Numbered from the stretch's first letter, positions 1 to 13,873 are shown. The stretch: 64,000 nucleotides of DNA from Pontederia crassipes (GCA_030549335.1 CM060194.1:70592077-70656076); one strand, 5' to 3'. The notes: a model not told the origin generated them from the letters alone. Numbers and translations are program-made.

Positions 1-2713
1 GTAAGGTAAATGGAAGGAATGATGTTGGTATTATCGCGGATGCAGAATGGAGGAAGAATGTTGTGGAAGTTAAAAGGATTGAGGATCGAATCATATCCGT
101 GAAAGTAATTGTTGAAAAGGAGACTATGAACATTATTAGTGCATATGCACTCCAAGTACGAGCAGAATCACATCTCAAGGAGAAGTTTTGGGCAGATATG
201 GAGGGTTTGATTGAAAGTATACCAACAACCGAGAAAGTTTATATTGGAGAAGACCTTAATGGACATGTTGGTAAAGAGGCAGGACCACATGCAAGGGTTC
301 ATGGTGATTTTGGTTTTGGGGAGTTGAATGAGGAAGGACAAACTATTATTGATTTTTCTTTAGCATACGACCTTAAGATTATCAACACTTGTTTTAGGAA
401 GAGAGAGGAACATTTAATCACATACAAAAGTGGAACTCATAGGTCTCAAATCGATTTTTTCTTGACAAGAAATACTGATAAAAGACGCTGTACTAATTGC
501 AAAGTAATTCCTGGGCATGGGATGACTACACAACATAGATTGTTAGTTCTTGATATGCAAATGAAATGTATAAAATCAAAATCCCGAACAGTTTTTGATC
601 GAAAGATCAAGTGGTGGCAGTTAAAGGGGGAGAAGCGAGAGACTTTTAGAAGTAAGTTATTAGAGGAAAGTGTGTGGGAGTTAGAAGGATATGCTAGTAT
701 CATGTGGAAGAATGTGGCAAAAAAGGTTGAAATGATTGCTAAAGTCATTTTAGGAGAATCAAAAGGTTTTGGACCACGAGATAAGGAGACTTGGTGGTGG
801 AATGAGGAGGTCCAAGAAAAGATGCGTAATAAGAAGAATTGTTTCAAGGCGATACACTTGGACAATAGTTCTGACAATTGGGAAAAGTATCGTTTGGCGA
901 AAAGGGAGGCTAAGAAGGCAGTTAGTGATGCTCGTGCTAAAGCATATGAGGGGTTTTATAAGGAGTTAGGGACAAAGGCTGGTGAACAAAGGATTTACAA
1001 GATTGCAAGGAATAAAAAGGAGTCGAGAGATTTGGATCAAGTAAGATGCATAAAAAATGAAGTTGGCAAGGTTTTAGTTACTGAAGGAGATATTAAGAAT
1101 AGATGGAAAGAGTATTTCTATAAGCTATTTAATGATGGATGTGAAGGTTCCCGTTGTGATTTGGAGGACTTGACAGTTAGCGAATGTGAGCTTAATAGGT
1201 CATTTTATCGTAGAATTAGAGTCTCGGAGGTTAGCGAAGCTCTTAAGAAAATGGAGAATGGTAAAGCCGTTGGACCGGATGGTATACCGATTGAAGTTTG
1301 GAAATGTTTAGGAGAAAAATGTGTGTTGTGGTTATGTAAACTATTTAATGAGATTTTACGGTCGAAAAAGATGCCTGATGATTGGAGATTAAGTACATTA
1401 GTTCCTATTTACAAAAATAAAGGGGATATTCAGAATTGTGCAAATTATAGAGGGATTAAATTTATGAGTCACACTATGAAATTATGGGAAAAAGTGATTG
1501 AGCATAGATTGAGAATGGAGACTAGTATTTCTGAGAGACAATTTGGGTTCATGCCAGGAAGATCCACTATAGAGGCGATTTATTTACTAAGGGGGATGAT
1601 GGAGAAGTATCGAAGTAGGAGAAGAGACTTACATATGGCTTTCATCGACTTAGAGAAGGCGTATGATCGGGTACCAAGGGATGTACTTTGGAAAGCCTTG
1701 CAAAAGAAGAGGGTGAATGTTGCCTACATTAAGGTAATACAAGATATGTACGATGGGGCATTGACTAGGGTTAGGACACCCGGAGGTGAGACAAATGAAT
1801 TTCCTATAGGAATTGGCCTACATCAAGGATCAGCTTTAAGTCCGTATCTATTTAACTTAGTTATCGATGCTATAACCGAGAGTATCACATAGGAGGTACC
1901 TAAGTGCATGCTATTTGCGGATGATATAGTACTTTTAGCGGATTCAAGAGAAGAGATTAATACAAAATTGGAAATATGGAGAAATACGTTGGAGTCAAAG
2001 GGTTTTCGTTTAAGTAGGAATAAAACAGAATATATGCATAGCAATTTCACAAATAAACAACTTAGAGACGATTTGAAAGTTAGGCTAGGGGAGGATATAA
2101 TTCCTCAAGTGACAAAGTTTAAATATTTAGGATCAATTGTAAGACAAGATGATGAGATTGATGACGATGTTAATCATAGAATTCAAGCTGGTTGGTGTAA
2201 GTGGAGGAAAGCCACTGGAGTTCTTTGTGATAGAAAAGTACCCAATAAAGTTAAAGGAAAATTTTATCGTACTGCTATAAGGCCAGCAGTGTTATATGGT
2301 AGTGAATGTTGAGCTATGAAGGGACAACATGAACGTAAAGTGGGGGTAGCCGAAATGAGGATGTTGAGATGGATGTGTGGTCATACAAGATTAGATAAGA
2401 TTAGGAATGACCATATACGTGAACGAGTCGGAGTGGCTCCTATTAGTGAGAAAATGGTAGAGAATCGTTTGAGATGGTTTGGTCATGTTCAGAGAAGATC
2501 ATTAGATGCGCCAGTAAGAAGAGTAGATCAAATAATCTGGAGTCCGATTAAAAGAGGGAGAGGGAGGCCAAGGCGGACACTTGGCGAACTAATAGAGCAA
2601 GATCTATTGGTGAATAATATACCGAAAGGTTTGGTTACTAATAAAGCGGAATTGCGTCGTATGATCCATGTAGCCGACCCCACCTAGTGGGATAAGGCTT
2701 TGTTGTTATTGTC
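1..2713 (+). mobile_element. RTE-clade LINE, 5' truncated by the window edge
   Basis: A non-LTR retrotransposon on the plus strand. It enters the window already inside its endonuclease domain and ends near 2713 in a short TTG-type tail (TTGTTGTTATTG). The last 60 bases before the tail, including CCCCACCTAGTGGGATAAGG, recur almost unchanged at about 61070-61132. This is the typical 3' end of plant RTE LINEs, which carry simple TTG repeats and not poly(A). No poly(A) tail and no LTR is seen. The element lies just upstream of the polyubiquitin coding region, probably inside its leader intron. Confidence 0.9.
3..2687 (+). pseudogene. RTE LINE polyprotein (endonuclease + reverse transcriptase), two in-frame stops
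   Basis: One reading frame runs from base 3 to the stop at 2687, broken by TAG at 1890-1892 and TGA at 2310-2312. Both sit where the surrounding family-like sequence suggests a Gln and a Trp codon, so they look like simple C-to-T and G-to-A changes. The N-terminal part is an APE-type endonuclease: IISAYALQV, YIGEDLNGHVG, SQIDFFLTR and a late QHRLLVLD stretch. The reverse transcriptase follows, with NYRGIKF, QFGFMPGRST, FIDLEKAYDRVPRD, QGSALSPYLFN and the catalytic FADD box (CMLFADDIVLL), which lies just after the first stop. A C-terminal region with RLRWFGHVQRR ends the protein. No frameshift is seen, so the copy is fairly young but cannot make a full protein. Confidence 0.9.
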
Positions 2714-3228
2714 TGTTTTCTTATCCCATTCTTTTCGTATTGGTTGTTCCTATTTGGGTTGTTCTGTTTTAGGGTTTCATATGATTGTTCAATAAGTACT
2801 ATCTTTTTTGGTCAATTTTGTCCTGAATGTAGGTTAACATTAGCTGGCTTCAGGTCTAGATATTTATTTTGTTGCTAAGTTGACTTTAGTTTTGATTGTT
2901 TGCACCCTGTATTTGGTTAACTTTACAATTTAGGTGGCCTTATTACTTGTGTTGCTTATGCCATCCTTGCTCACCAGCAATTAAATTAAAGGAGTGCTAA
3001 TAGGAGCGTAAGAAATGTATCATCTGGATTTAGATTTACTATTAGAAGAAATGTATATCTCCTATATTTTATGTAGGATGAATTTTAATGAAATTTGAAT
3101 AGAGGTAAACAAATTAGTTAGAAATAAATAATGCAAATTTAAATTCAAAGCATCCAAGTTGTTCTGGTTTCATTTTTATCCATATTTTCATTTATTAGTG
3201 GCTTTGCTGAACCCACTGTGTGTGACAG
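2714..3228 (+). other. Presumed 3' part of the polyubiquitin leader intron
   Basis: AT-rich sequence between the LINE tail and the first ubiquitin ATG. It ends in TGTGTGACAG directly before the ATG, a good 3' splice site. Plant polyubiquitin genes usually have one intron in the 5' leader ending at or just before the start codon. The 5' splice site and leader exon are not seen and may lie beyond the LINE, left of the window. Confidence 0.55.
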
Positions 3229-4584
<1,356 letters not shown>

Positions 4585-5584
4585 ATTGTACCTGGTTGCC
4601 GTGGCATCTGCTTTTCAGTATTTGGTCTTGCTGTAACGCCTCACTGTCCTCTTGAAATTTGTCTAGTTGCCGTTATCCTACTTTGAATAACTATTCTGAT
4701 GTGAATGATATGGCAACGTAAACTACTAATACAATTAGTCTTGAACTCATGGAATATGGTGATTCGCAGTAGTATTGTGAATGTCATGTTTTTAGCAGCT
4801 ATAATGTGAAGTTGCATTGTGTTGGACTTCTATGGGGTTATCATAGTAGCTTCTTGATTGAATTTGCTTGGTTTCTGTTTGAGGCTGCACTTGCTATAGA
4901 TTCCCATTAGAAAACTTTGCTCATATCAAGTCAAATAGGGAATGCTAGTTACTAATTGCTTGTTTCCAGAAACTACTTGCAGATTCTTCTTGTTGCTGCT
5001 GTTTAAAATTATGAGCTAGAAGAAGCAAAATTAGCACTCAAGTGGTGACTTATTTTGTCATATTAATAAGTGTTCTCAAATTTGATCGGCATTACAACCA
5101 GAGGATAAAAGGTCAATTGAACAAGCTTAAAAATGGAAACAACCCACAAACACATACATAATTCGTTTCAATAATTTTTTGACTAAGAACTTGTTCCTGC
5201 CAAACCTTTCGTATTGCCCCCAAAAATTATATTTTTGTGTTTCCATTTATATTAAAAGGTATAATTAAACATCTACAGGTTCTCATTAGTCGAACTGCAA
5301 ACATGGTGTACAACAATCCAGCTTACCTGCATAATCTAACCTTTGTGCACAATTCCACGAGCTCCTAGACCTAAATATAAAACCCTTCGAACATTCTACA
5401 CCAAGGGTGTACCAGGGAGTAAGCAGAAACACAAGTCCCTTGTAAACATGTCATCTATACATTATGTTTTCTTGTTTTTTTTCCAACTCAGTCAATAAAC
5501 AGGTCTGACTGGATTATCCTGACAATTTATCAAAAAAATTGAAAAAAAATATCAAACTCAGGATTATGTACATCACTTGGTCAT
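4585..5584. other. Intergenic: facing 3' regions of polyubiquitin and MACPF gene
   Basis: Contains the presumed 3' UTRs of two convergent genes. No ORF with family likeness, no repeat and no clear element was seen. Confidence 0.5.
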
Positions 5585-8500
5585 CTAAGCTTCTGCAGGG
5601 TAGTTCAAGAGAGCAAATTTTACGTGTAAAGCAATCTTTCCCCCTTCTTTCATTAACCTAGCTGCTGTTACCAGCCAATGTCCTGGTACATTGTGAGGAC
5701 CGCGAGCCACCTCAGCCATATCCACAAACCTTAAGAGCTTCCGCGATTGCACTGGAACCGGCGGGCCATCAGGGTAAACACCAGAATTTAGCAGTCCAGG
5801 CTCATGCTTTGGAGCTGCTGCTGATGCATCCCGCTGCATGAACGGTGTACTCAATGTTGTGCTTATAGTTGTCAGAATGCTACCCTTCTGAGAATTGGCT
5901 GGTGCACGAGCCCATTCTGTCTTTCTGATAGAACAATTGGGAAAGTGTGTGTAGAGGAGGCGGAGATGAAGCACCTTCTTTGGCCATTTTCCTTTGGTAA
6001 CAAGCTGAGCACCTGTTACAACGAACACACCTTCAGGTTTTCTCTTAAGCCATTCAGGATTGTGCTTCACAACTGCTGTGCAGACGCAGGAGTATCTTTT
6101 CCATTGAATAGCTTCCAAGTATCCTGGGTCTGAGTGATCTGATTCTTGCCACTCAGACATTACAGAGGAGCTAGGGGATCTGAACATACTGGGGAGACTC
6201 GATAGATGCTGCACATGTATTGCCAACCGATTGCACTTCTTTCCCTCTAAGAATAATCTTAGACCAATTACTGGCTGATAAGTGGTCACCTGAGGTCATT
6301 CGATGATATGTCACTACTTGAATAACATAAAAAAACCCTTGAGAATTCAGAAAAAAGACTAATAAACATTAATGTTTCGCCAGGAAAAGAAAATACAGGC
6401 TCATAGCTATACCAAGGCCTTGATGTAGTCACAAGAATTTAACTTGTTGGAGATGGTAACCAAGCAATTTTTTGATGAATTACATCATTTCATCCTTTCC
6501 TCGCAAAATAATAGCCTTATGAAAACACCCTAAATTTCCTTATATGTACAGAACCACTTCTCCGGTGAAAGCTATATGTTAGCAATCATTTGTTCTGACG
6601 TGAAAATGTTTATTAACAAATTTAATTATTAGATTCCAACATAGGAATTAGGAAATACATCTTTGTTTTAGAAAAACAGTTATAAAAAGCTGTCAATATC
6701 TCAATTTAGATCTTAATATCATATGATGTTACCATTTCAATATTCTTAATTGATCTTGATGTTATCTTGAAAATTTTATGTGTAAAATTTTAATAGGATC
6801 TTAATTTTGGTTGCACTAACACGATCATTTAAATAATAAAAAAATATATTCATGATAATAATAATTAACTTAGATGAAATTTAATATATTTTCTTCGTTC
6901 TTGTTATATTGTAATGTAATTTGACTTAAAACTAATAGTATGATTAAAAAAAATTAATTTATGATTTGAATGCATCAAATTTATCAATATATATATATAT
7001 ATTGTATATTTTAAAATATATATTTTTACTAAGTAGGATCTAGTGATCATTGATCCAATTGATTCTCGATTTTATAACCCTTTTACGATCTTAATATCTC
7101 GATCTTGACAACTTTGATTATAAATGCATATTATTTCCACTTTTTTAATGTGAGAGTATACAAGGAGATTATTTGCAGAGTATAGAGATGAAATGTCCTA
7201 GAACTTTGGCAAACCAAATCTTCTATTAGTCACTAGAGAGACTAAGAAAAAAATAAAGCTAGCCATAAGATATAAAACATATTAGTACCGGATCAGCATT
7301 GACATGAAGTACTGGACCCCAAAATCTGAATTGCATCTGAGGATATGAAGCTTTTCTTCTTTGTGGCCCAAGAGCTAGATCATTGAATATCGGTGCCCAC
7401 TGATTAGGGACTTGAAACTCCAAGAAATATTGTAAGTCATCAGGATCAGGTTTGTCTGAATGACCAGAGGAAAATAAGTTGTTTAGCACGCCTCAGAAGA
7501 TATTGAAAAGTTATCACATCAAACTCAAAGGACTGTACTAATGCTTTATAGTTTTTTTTATATCATGTTAATAATAACTTGATAATTTTAAATCACTAAA
7601 TTCTAAATGTTTCTGGATAAAATTTTCATCCTGGTAAAAAAAAAACAAAATAGAGTTCCCAAGAAAAGATTCTTATTTCTTTATTTGTGGAGGTCTTACA
7701 ACGAAGATAAAGATTGATGGCATGGCTGAGGTATCCACTGCCTGGAACACCAGTTAGAAGAGATGTAATGGGTACAAATTTGAACATAATGGCATCAGGG
7801 TCATGTTGTACTGTTTGTAGCCAATTTGAGTGACTGGAGAGATACACATCACCGCCTCTCTTCGAACACAAAACTGTAAGTCCCTGTTTATATAAAATCT
7901 GAAATTAAACATCCGAAATGCTAATGGAAGATTAAAAACGTTGTCTGTTGATCCTACTTCCTTGGTTGAACTTTCTGATTGGATAGGCAATCGTAAGTTG
8001 TTTGACTGCAAGATCCTAAGAAAGACCTCAGGCACCTGTAATAAAGGAATCGGTCAATCAAATTTAAGGATCCAGCAAGAACATAAATCTGAAAAGGCAA
8101 GTTTGAAATCTTCACCTTGCCCTTGCCTTCTCGAGCTTTTCGATGTAGAGGAGAAAGGCTACTTCCATCAGAGAATAGAAAATCTCCAAGATCTTCAAGG
8201 TGTACTTTCAGCTCAGCAGGTGAAATTGTCGATGAAGGGCTTTGCCTAACACTGATTACATCCTGGCCTCCTATTGCCATCTCTACAATAATGTGTGTTC
8301 CATATGTCCTGATAAATCTGTCACAAAGGATTAAAATATGGTTCAATGTCTAGATACAAGACTACTCCAAATAGCTGCCATCTCTAATGATTTCAAGAGC
8401 AACCATTTTGCACTGCATTGATCAACAATGTAAATCCTACAGTTTCCCAGTTCACAGTCAATGTTTATCATGTCATTAGATAAAATAACAAATGGCTCTG

Positions 8501-9910
8501 AAAATTCTATTTTGTGTTATCATTATGAGAGGAATACTAGATTGAATTTAGCAATGCCAATTCTTGAAGCTTACATGTGAAGTAATTAACTTCCATTATC
8601 ATAGCAGAGAGAAGGAAACCTGGCGTGTATTGGCAATTTTCTAGGACTAAGATCACAATATACAAGGTTTCTCTTCAAGAAACATACTATGATCCAATAT
8701 CTGAGAAAATTACTAGGTTCCATTGATGACATTTTACAAGTTGTATGACACTTACCTACATAGAGCCGCAGGATCCCACTTTGATGGAACCGATTTTTTC
8801 ACCTCTTCCCGGAGGACCAATGGAGAAGCTCTCAGATGAAAATTGTACAACGAAATGAAGTACCCATCAAAAGCAAGAGCTTTTGTTTCCTTGGCATCAT
8901 CTAACCATGCTCCAGTTAAATAAAAGAGATTATTGAAATAGCCTGAAGGCACTTTCCCTTGAATGGAACATTTCTGATTGAGTAACTCAGACATCTGACA
9001 TCAGATCAGAGGTAATTATTATAAGAACCTTCATGTGAAATCACAGGTAATATTTCTCACGACAATAAGCAAAAAATAAAGGAAAAAAAAGAATGTAATC
9101 TGCTTGATGTGTCTATGTTGGCAGTGAAAGACAGGTCTCATATAACTAATAAAAGTTCTCCAACGATAGAAGCATGAACACAAATATGCAACCACATCAG
9201 AGGAAAAACGACCACTCCATTAAATTATATATTATCATTAGAACACTTTGAATCCCCACGGATGATCCCTTAGCTCCAAATCTCCGAAGCCCCAGAAAAT
9301 TATCAGAACTGCAACAAGCACAGTAAAAAAGTTGGAAGAACAAGACTTTTCTTTCTTTTAAAATAAATGGACTTTTGACACTACACACGGCCTGCAATGG
9401 AAAAGATTGTCCATAGTTCACCAATCATAACCGTTGATCATGTTCAATTGAGATCAATCCGACTGTCGACCAATAAAATAAGTGAGAAATTTCCCAAATA
9501 CTGTACTTGTAGATCACCGGATAAGAATTCTACTCAATTACGCAACCAATTACGCATGCATCACAATCGTCAATGATTCTGACAAAAGAAAAAAAGGAGG
9601 AAGAAATCGACAAAACCAGAATAAATGTTTTATGGATAAAAAACTCGATGACGGGAACTCTCACCTGATTGAACTCGATCACGTCGGAGCGGAAGCGTAT
9701 CCGGTCGCCCTTGTCGAAGCCGATGTCCTTGGAGACCCCCCGGATGGTGACGCCCCCGGGGAGCACGACGTCCGTGGTGTTGGCCTCGTCCAGCACCACC
9801 AGTCGGCGGCTGGGGTAACCCTTCGCGTACCGGAGCCGGAAATCGTTAGAAAGGTCGAACCCGAGGCCCAGAGACTTGAGCGCCCTCAGCTCCACTGGCT
9901 CCCGTTCCAT
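5585..9910 (-). CDS. MACPF domain protein, NSL1/CAD1-like family (closest in character to Arabidopsis At1g14780)
   Basis: Seven exons on the minus strand, all with GT-AG introns: 9910-9665, 8994-8756, 8317-8116, 8035-7958, 7883-7700, 7455-7289, 6289-5585. Together they make 1821 nt, 606 residues plus stop, the usual length for the family. The ATG at 9910 opens MEREPVELRALKSLG, which aligns with the start of plant MACPF proteins. The MACPF signature YGTHIIVEMAIGG is at the start of exon 3, followed by GLTVLCSKRGGD across the exon 4/5 junction and VPGSGYLSHAINLYLRYK across exon 5/6. The C-terminal part has GLRLFLEGKKCNRLAIH, VVTGAQL and PGHWLVTAARL. No signal peptide is visible. Plant members (CAD1, NSL1) restrain salicylic-acid-linked cell death; whether this one forms pores is unknown. 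The reading frame is intact and phases agree at every junction, so it is probably functional. Exon 1 is clearly more GC-rich than the rest. Confidence 0.93.
6686..7115. repeat. AT-rich inverted-repeat element in intron 6 of the MACPF gene
   Basis: The left end AAGCTGTCAATATC and the right end GATCTTGACAACTT are imperfect inverted repeats that continue inward with AGATCTTAATATC / GATCTTAATATC. The inside is AT-rich and non-coding, with a short (TA)n run near 6990. The same GATCTTGACAACTTTGA end occurs near 24035 and 24296, so this is a dispersed family. No exact target duplication could be fixed. Confidence 0.5.
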
Positions 9911-9945
9911 CCCTCGACTCCGTCGGTCGCCGAGATCCGCACGAT

Positions 9946-9980
9946 TCAGCAGCAGCAGCAGAAGGAGGAGGAGGAGGCTC
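9946..9980. repeat. (CAG)n(GAG)n trinucleotide tract, probable MACPF 5' UTR
   Basis: CAGCAGCAGCAG followed by AGGAGGAGGAGGAGG about 40 bases upstream of the MACPF ATG. On the coding strand it reads as a CT-rich then CTG-rich leader, common in plant 5' UTRs. Transcription of this stretch is inferred. Confidence 0.5.
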
Positions 9981-10139
9981 TCAATTCCTCTGCTGCTCCA
10001 TCTTTTGAGAGCAACGCCGCTTCCGACGACACGCCAAAGGTGTCCAGAGAGTTCATTAACGGAGGGATGATGGCGGCTAATTGGCTATGGAATTGGAAAG
10101 CGAGAAGTCGAGTTGTTTGACCAAACGGAAAGGTGAGTC

Positions 10140-12596
10140 CAAAAAAGGGAGCGGGAATGCATGCTACTGAGTGGGGGTCATATCTCATGCGTATAAAATA
10201 ATAAAATATCCCCAAAATGACCTTAAATAATAATAATAACAATAATAATAATAATAAAAGATTAAATTATTTTTTATTAAATAAATTAAGTTTATTCAAA
10301 TGTAGTGTGTTAACGAAATGGGTTTATATGTGGGTATCGATCTATTATTAGTTTCTTTTGTAAGGTACTCCATTAGTCCATTTTTCAATTCAATTATATG
10401 TATAATAGTTGCACACACTTCACAAGAATCACAGCTGAGAAATGAATTGTACATATTTTTTTTCACATGGCATGCATAATAGTTCCGATCATCTTTTAAT
10501 CTGGAATTATTTATTTACTTAGATAATCATTCTTCAATTATTCGTTAATATTATCTGTAAAAAACGACAACTTGGACTTATGATTTAAAAGAAATAGAGT
10601 TCAATTTTCACCACTGTCAATTAATATGCTAACATGCTTGTGTTTTAAAATTATTGGGGTTGCAAAGGGGAAAAAATACAAGACTAGATAGGGGGAAAAA
10701 TAGTTTATTCATTCCAATTTCAGTTTTTCTAATAAAATAATAACTGATTACTTCTATTTAAATAAAAAATTCCATTTTCTAGTTGTTGAGAATCGCACTT
10801 AATATGCTAATATAGTTGTGCTTTTAAAATCAAATAATAACTGATTGCTTCCATTTCCTAGTAGTTAACAATTTTGGATAGGAAGAGAGACATTGTTGAG
10901 AATCGCAATATAGTGTATGATTGCAAGAGGGTGACAAATGACGGTGTGAGTTGTGGCCAATGTTTTTACTTTTTAAGGAGGTGACGTGATCATTCTTCAC
11001 TAGAGAGGAATATATATTGCAATTTAAACAAAAATGAATGAATTTAATTATTAATAAATTAAAAGTAGCACGTACAGAAGGAAGAGAAGAAATAAATTAA
11101 TGGAAGTGGTTTGACTGCATGCAGGTAGTCATGGCCATCGGGGTCTTCATCGACAAACTTGGGTTCCACTTCATTATTGTGCTCAGTTTCATTTCGTGAT
11201 CATATATCCCCCCACTAAATTGGAAGGACTAAGGAGCGCAATCATGGTGCTACTCCTTGCAGGATCACTGTGCTACTTTTAGCACTCCATCTCTTGTTGA
11301 ATTCCTGGCCATATATGGTAGCTTAGCTTACTTGATTTCTTTACTCATAAGTTTATGATAAAATAATCTCTTTAACCGATGATATCAGTTTTCCAAATAA
11401 GTTTGCTCAACTTAAATGCCAGGTGACATCCATGTAGAATGAGAACCAAATGTCGACTTAATTCCTTAAACCTGTGTATAAATCTATTTTATGAATTTAT
11501 CGTAAAATATTTTAAAATTATATCAAAAATTTTACTTTACTCCATCTGTCTGATTTTGTTAAGTTTTTAAATTTTTCATTTTTTTCGAAAATACTAAACT
11601 ACCATTTCAAGAACTATCTTCTTTTTTTAATATTTAAAATAAAATAAAATAATAAGAAACAGAATAAACACCCTCTTTTTTAAAAAAAATTTAGTTTTAG
11701 ATTATTTTATTATTTTTTTAATATTAAAAAGAAGATAATTCGTGGATGAATAATTTAGTTTTTTCATAAATATAAAAAAATACAAAAAATTAAAAATCAA
11801 TAGAATCATACGAATGAATTAAAGTACAGTAAAATATACGATATAATTTAGAGTAAGTTCATTAGATGTGACAAATGGCTATAATTAAAAAGATATTTCA
11901 GAAATTAACCATATATATACATATATTAAAATATGTCTTCTCTCCCCTTCCAATCAACCGCCCCTTTATTTTGTTTTTCGTATTTTAAAATAATTAATAA
12001 TACATTATTTTTCATATTATATTAAAATGTTTAGGCCCTATCTTATGTGATTGTCACGTGTCGTCATTGTCAGCCAGTCAATTTGAAAATATGTTTTTTC
12101 CAATTAAAAAAATCATTTTATTAGAGTGACTACTTACAAAACGGTTGTTAGGAAAGAAATATCAGTAACGCTTTAGTTGACAACATTAAAATTAATATTT
12201 CAAATAGCGTTTAGCGGTTCAAATATTAATTCTTTTGTTTGATAAATAATAAAAATAAATAATTTTAGCATTTTATATGAAAATATTAAAAAATTACTTC
12301 TATTAACATTTTATAATTTTTTTCAATTTTACTCTTATTCAAATATGTCATTTCTTTCTAACTTATCTTTTTATTTTCTCATTTTTATTTTACAATAATT
12401 TAACTATATTTATTTTTATATTCATGGTTTATTAATTACAAATTATTTATATGTTAACAATGAATAAAAAATAATTTCACAATTAATACTTTTATATCAT
12501 GGGTGCACTGTATGAAATTTATTGTCAATATAAATTTCTATATATTTTAACAAAAAGTTAGTTGTGATATTTTATTTTATTTTATTAAGATACAAA
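10140..12596. other. AT-rich intergenic region
   Basis: Presumed upstream region of the MACPF gene followed by AT-rich DNA with short AAT runs at 10228-10256. No coding region, RNA gene or inverted-repeat element was recognised. Confidence 0.5.
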
Positions 12597-12848
12597 TATT
12601 TAATTAGATTATTTCCTCTGACCTCCCTTAAACTATCGTGAATTACTACATCTAACCCAAAACTACGAACTTCATTTTTTTGGTACCTAAACTATTGCGA
12701 TTTTTTCAGTTTGATCCTTCTATCGACTTCTCCGTTATTTTTTTTTCACATTTGTGAAAAGTTTATTATACCCCCGCTACGTTAGTCCACTTTTACATAA
12801 AAAATATAATAATAAATATAAAAGTAATTAAAAAAATAGGACGAAGGA

Positions 12849-12873
12849 GGGGGGGGGGGGGGGGGGGGGGGGG
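12849..12873 (+). repeat. Poly-G tract (25 bases)
   Basis: Uninterrupted run of 25 G at the boundary between the left TIR and the GC-rich core of the foldback element. The length may be uncertain for sequencing reasons. Confidence 0.9.
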
Positions 12874-12977
12874 AGCTCGCCGGAGGTCATAGGAAGGGGA
12901 GCGACCACCCCTCTCCCCTGCGCTGCGTCGGCGAGTGCAGGGGAAAGGGGGGAGGGGGGAGGTCGTCGCCCCCTACT

Positions 12978-13320
12978 ATGTCATCGTCGACGCGAATGCG
13001 AACGCGGCCAGGGGGAGGACCCCCCTCCCCCCTCTCTCTTTCCCGACGTCGGAACCCCCCTCCCTCCCCTCCTTCCCTTGCGCTCGGCGGCATGGCACGG
13101 GGGGTGGGGTGGTCGCTCCCCTCCCTGTGACGAGCCGTTGCCCCCTTCTGTGTCATCATCGACGCGGACGCAAATGCGAACGGGGGGAGGAGGGCGACGA
13201 CCCCCTTCCCTCTCTCTCTTTCCCGATGTCGGACTCCCTCCCCACCCCTCCCCTCCTTTCCTTGCGCTCGTCGGCGTGGCGTGGGGAGTGGGGTGGTCGC
13301 TCCCCTCCCTGTGACCTCCG
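12978..13320. repeat. Two diverged tandem copies of about 175-180 bp in the GC-rich core
   Basis: TGTCATCGTCGACGCGAATG near 12978 recurs as TGTCATCATCGACGCGGACG near 13151, and GGGTGGTCGCTCCCCTCCCT near 13108 recurs near 13290. Between these anchors both copies contain TCTCTCTTTCCCGA and a CTTGCGCTCG stretch. ORFs crossing it read as Pro/Ser/Arg-rich low complexity on both strands and are not genes. Confidence 0.7.
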
Positions 13321-13873
13321 GCGACTCGCAGGAGGTCGCAAGGAGGGGGGTGACCCCCTTCGTCATGTTTTCTTTTTTTAAAAAAAAATTATTTTTATAT
13401 TTATTATTATACTTTTTTTATGTAAAAGTGGACTAACGCAGTGGTATAATAGATTTTTCACAAATGTGAAAAATAAAAAATAACGGAGAAGTCAACGAAA
13501 TTGGACGGAAGGTTCAAACTAGAAAAATCGCGATAGTTTAGGTACTCAAAAAATGAATTTCGTAGTTTGGGATTAGATGTGATAATTCACGATAGTTTAG
13601 GAGAGGTCAGAGGAAATAACCTTATTTAATTTATTGTATTATAATACAATTTGTATAGTGCTTAAAGTAAATAATTCGTCATATGTGTAATTATGTTATT
13701 TTATATTCATTATTTAATTCTACCGTTAAGTTTACCAAACTCTTATTTGTTATAACCTCTAACTATTAATTATCATGCTACCTGCTATCCGCTAGTTAAA
13801 CTGTTGTCCGCTTATCAAATAACTAATAGTGCCAAATAAATCATAAAACTACCACTTGTTGACTTTCTGCAAT

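Larger units (their letters stand above)
12606..13622. mobile_element. Long-TIR foldback element with GC-rich core, 9-bp TSD (Mutator-like)
   Basis: About 1 kb flanked by the perfect 9-bp direct repeat TATTTAATT (12597-12605 and 13623-13631). The ends are near-perfect inverted repeats starting AGATTATTTCCTCTGACC on the left and ending GGTCAGAGGAAATAACCT on the right. They extend about 230 bp inward and carry matching motifs such as CTATCGTGAATTA and GTAAAAGTGGACTAACG. A weaker inverted match continues into the core (CGCCGGAGGTCA, GGGGAGCGACCACCCC). The core (about 12850-13370) is extremely GC-rich in AT-rich surroundings. A 9-bp TSD with long TIRs is typical of Mutator-like elements. No transposase is encoded. 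Confidence 0.85.

Noticed and set aside
12887-13381. ORFs on both strands in the GC-rich core (148-159 codons)
   Set aside because: Low-complexity Pro/Arg/Ser/Gly translation on both strands, caused by CCCTCCC-type repeats inside a foldback element.
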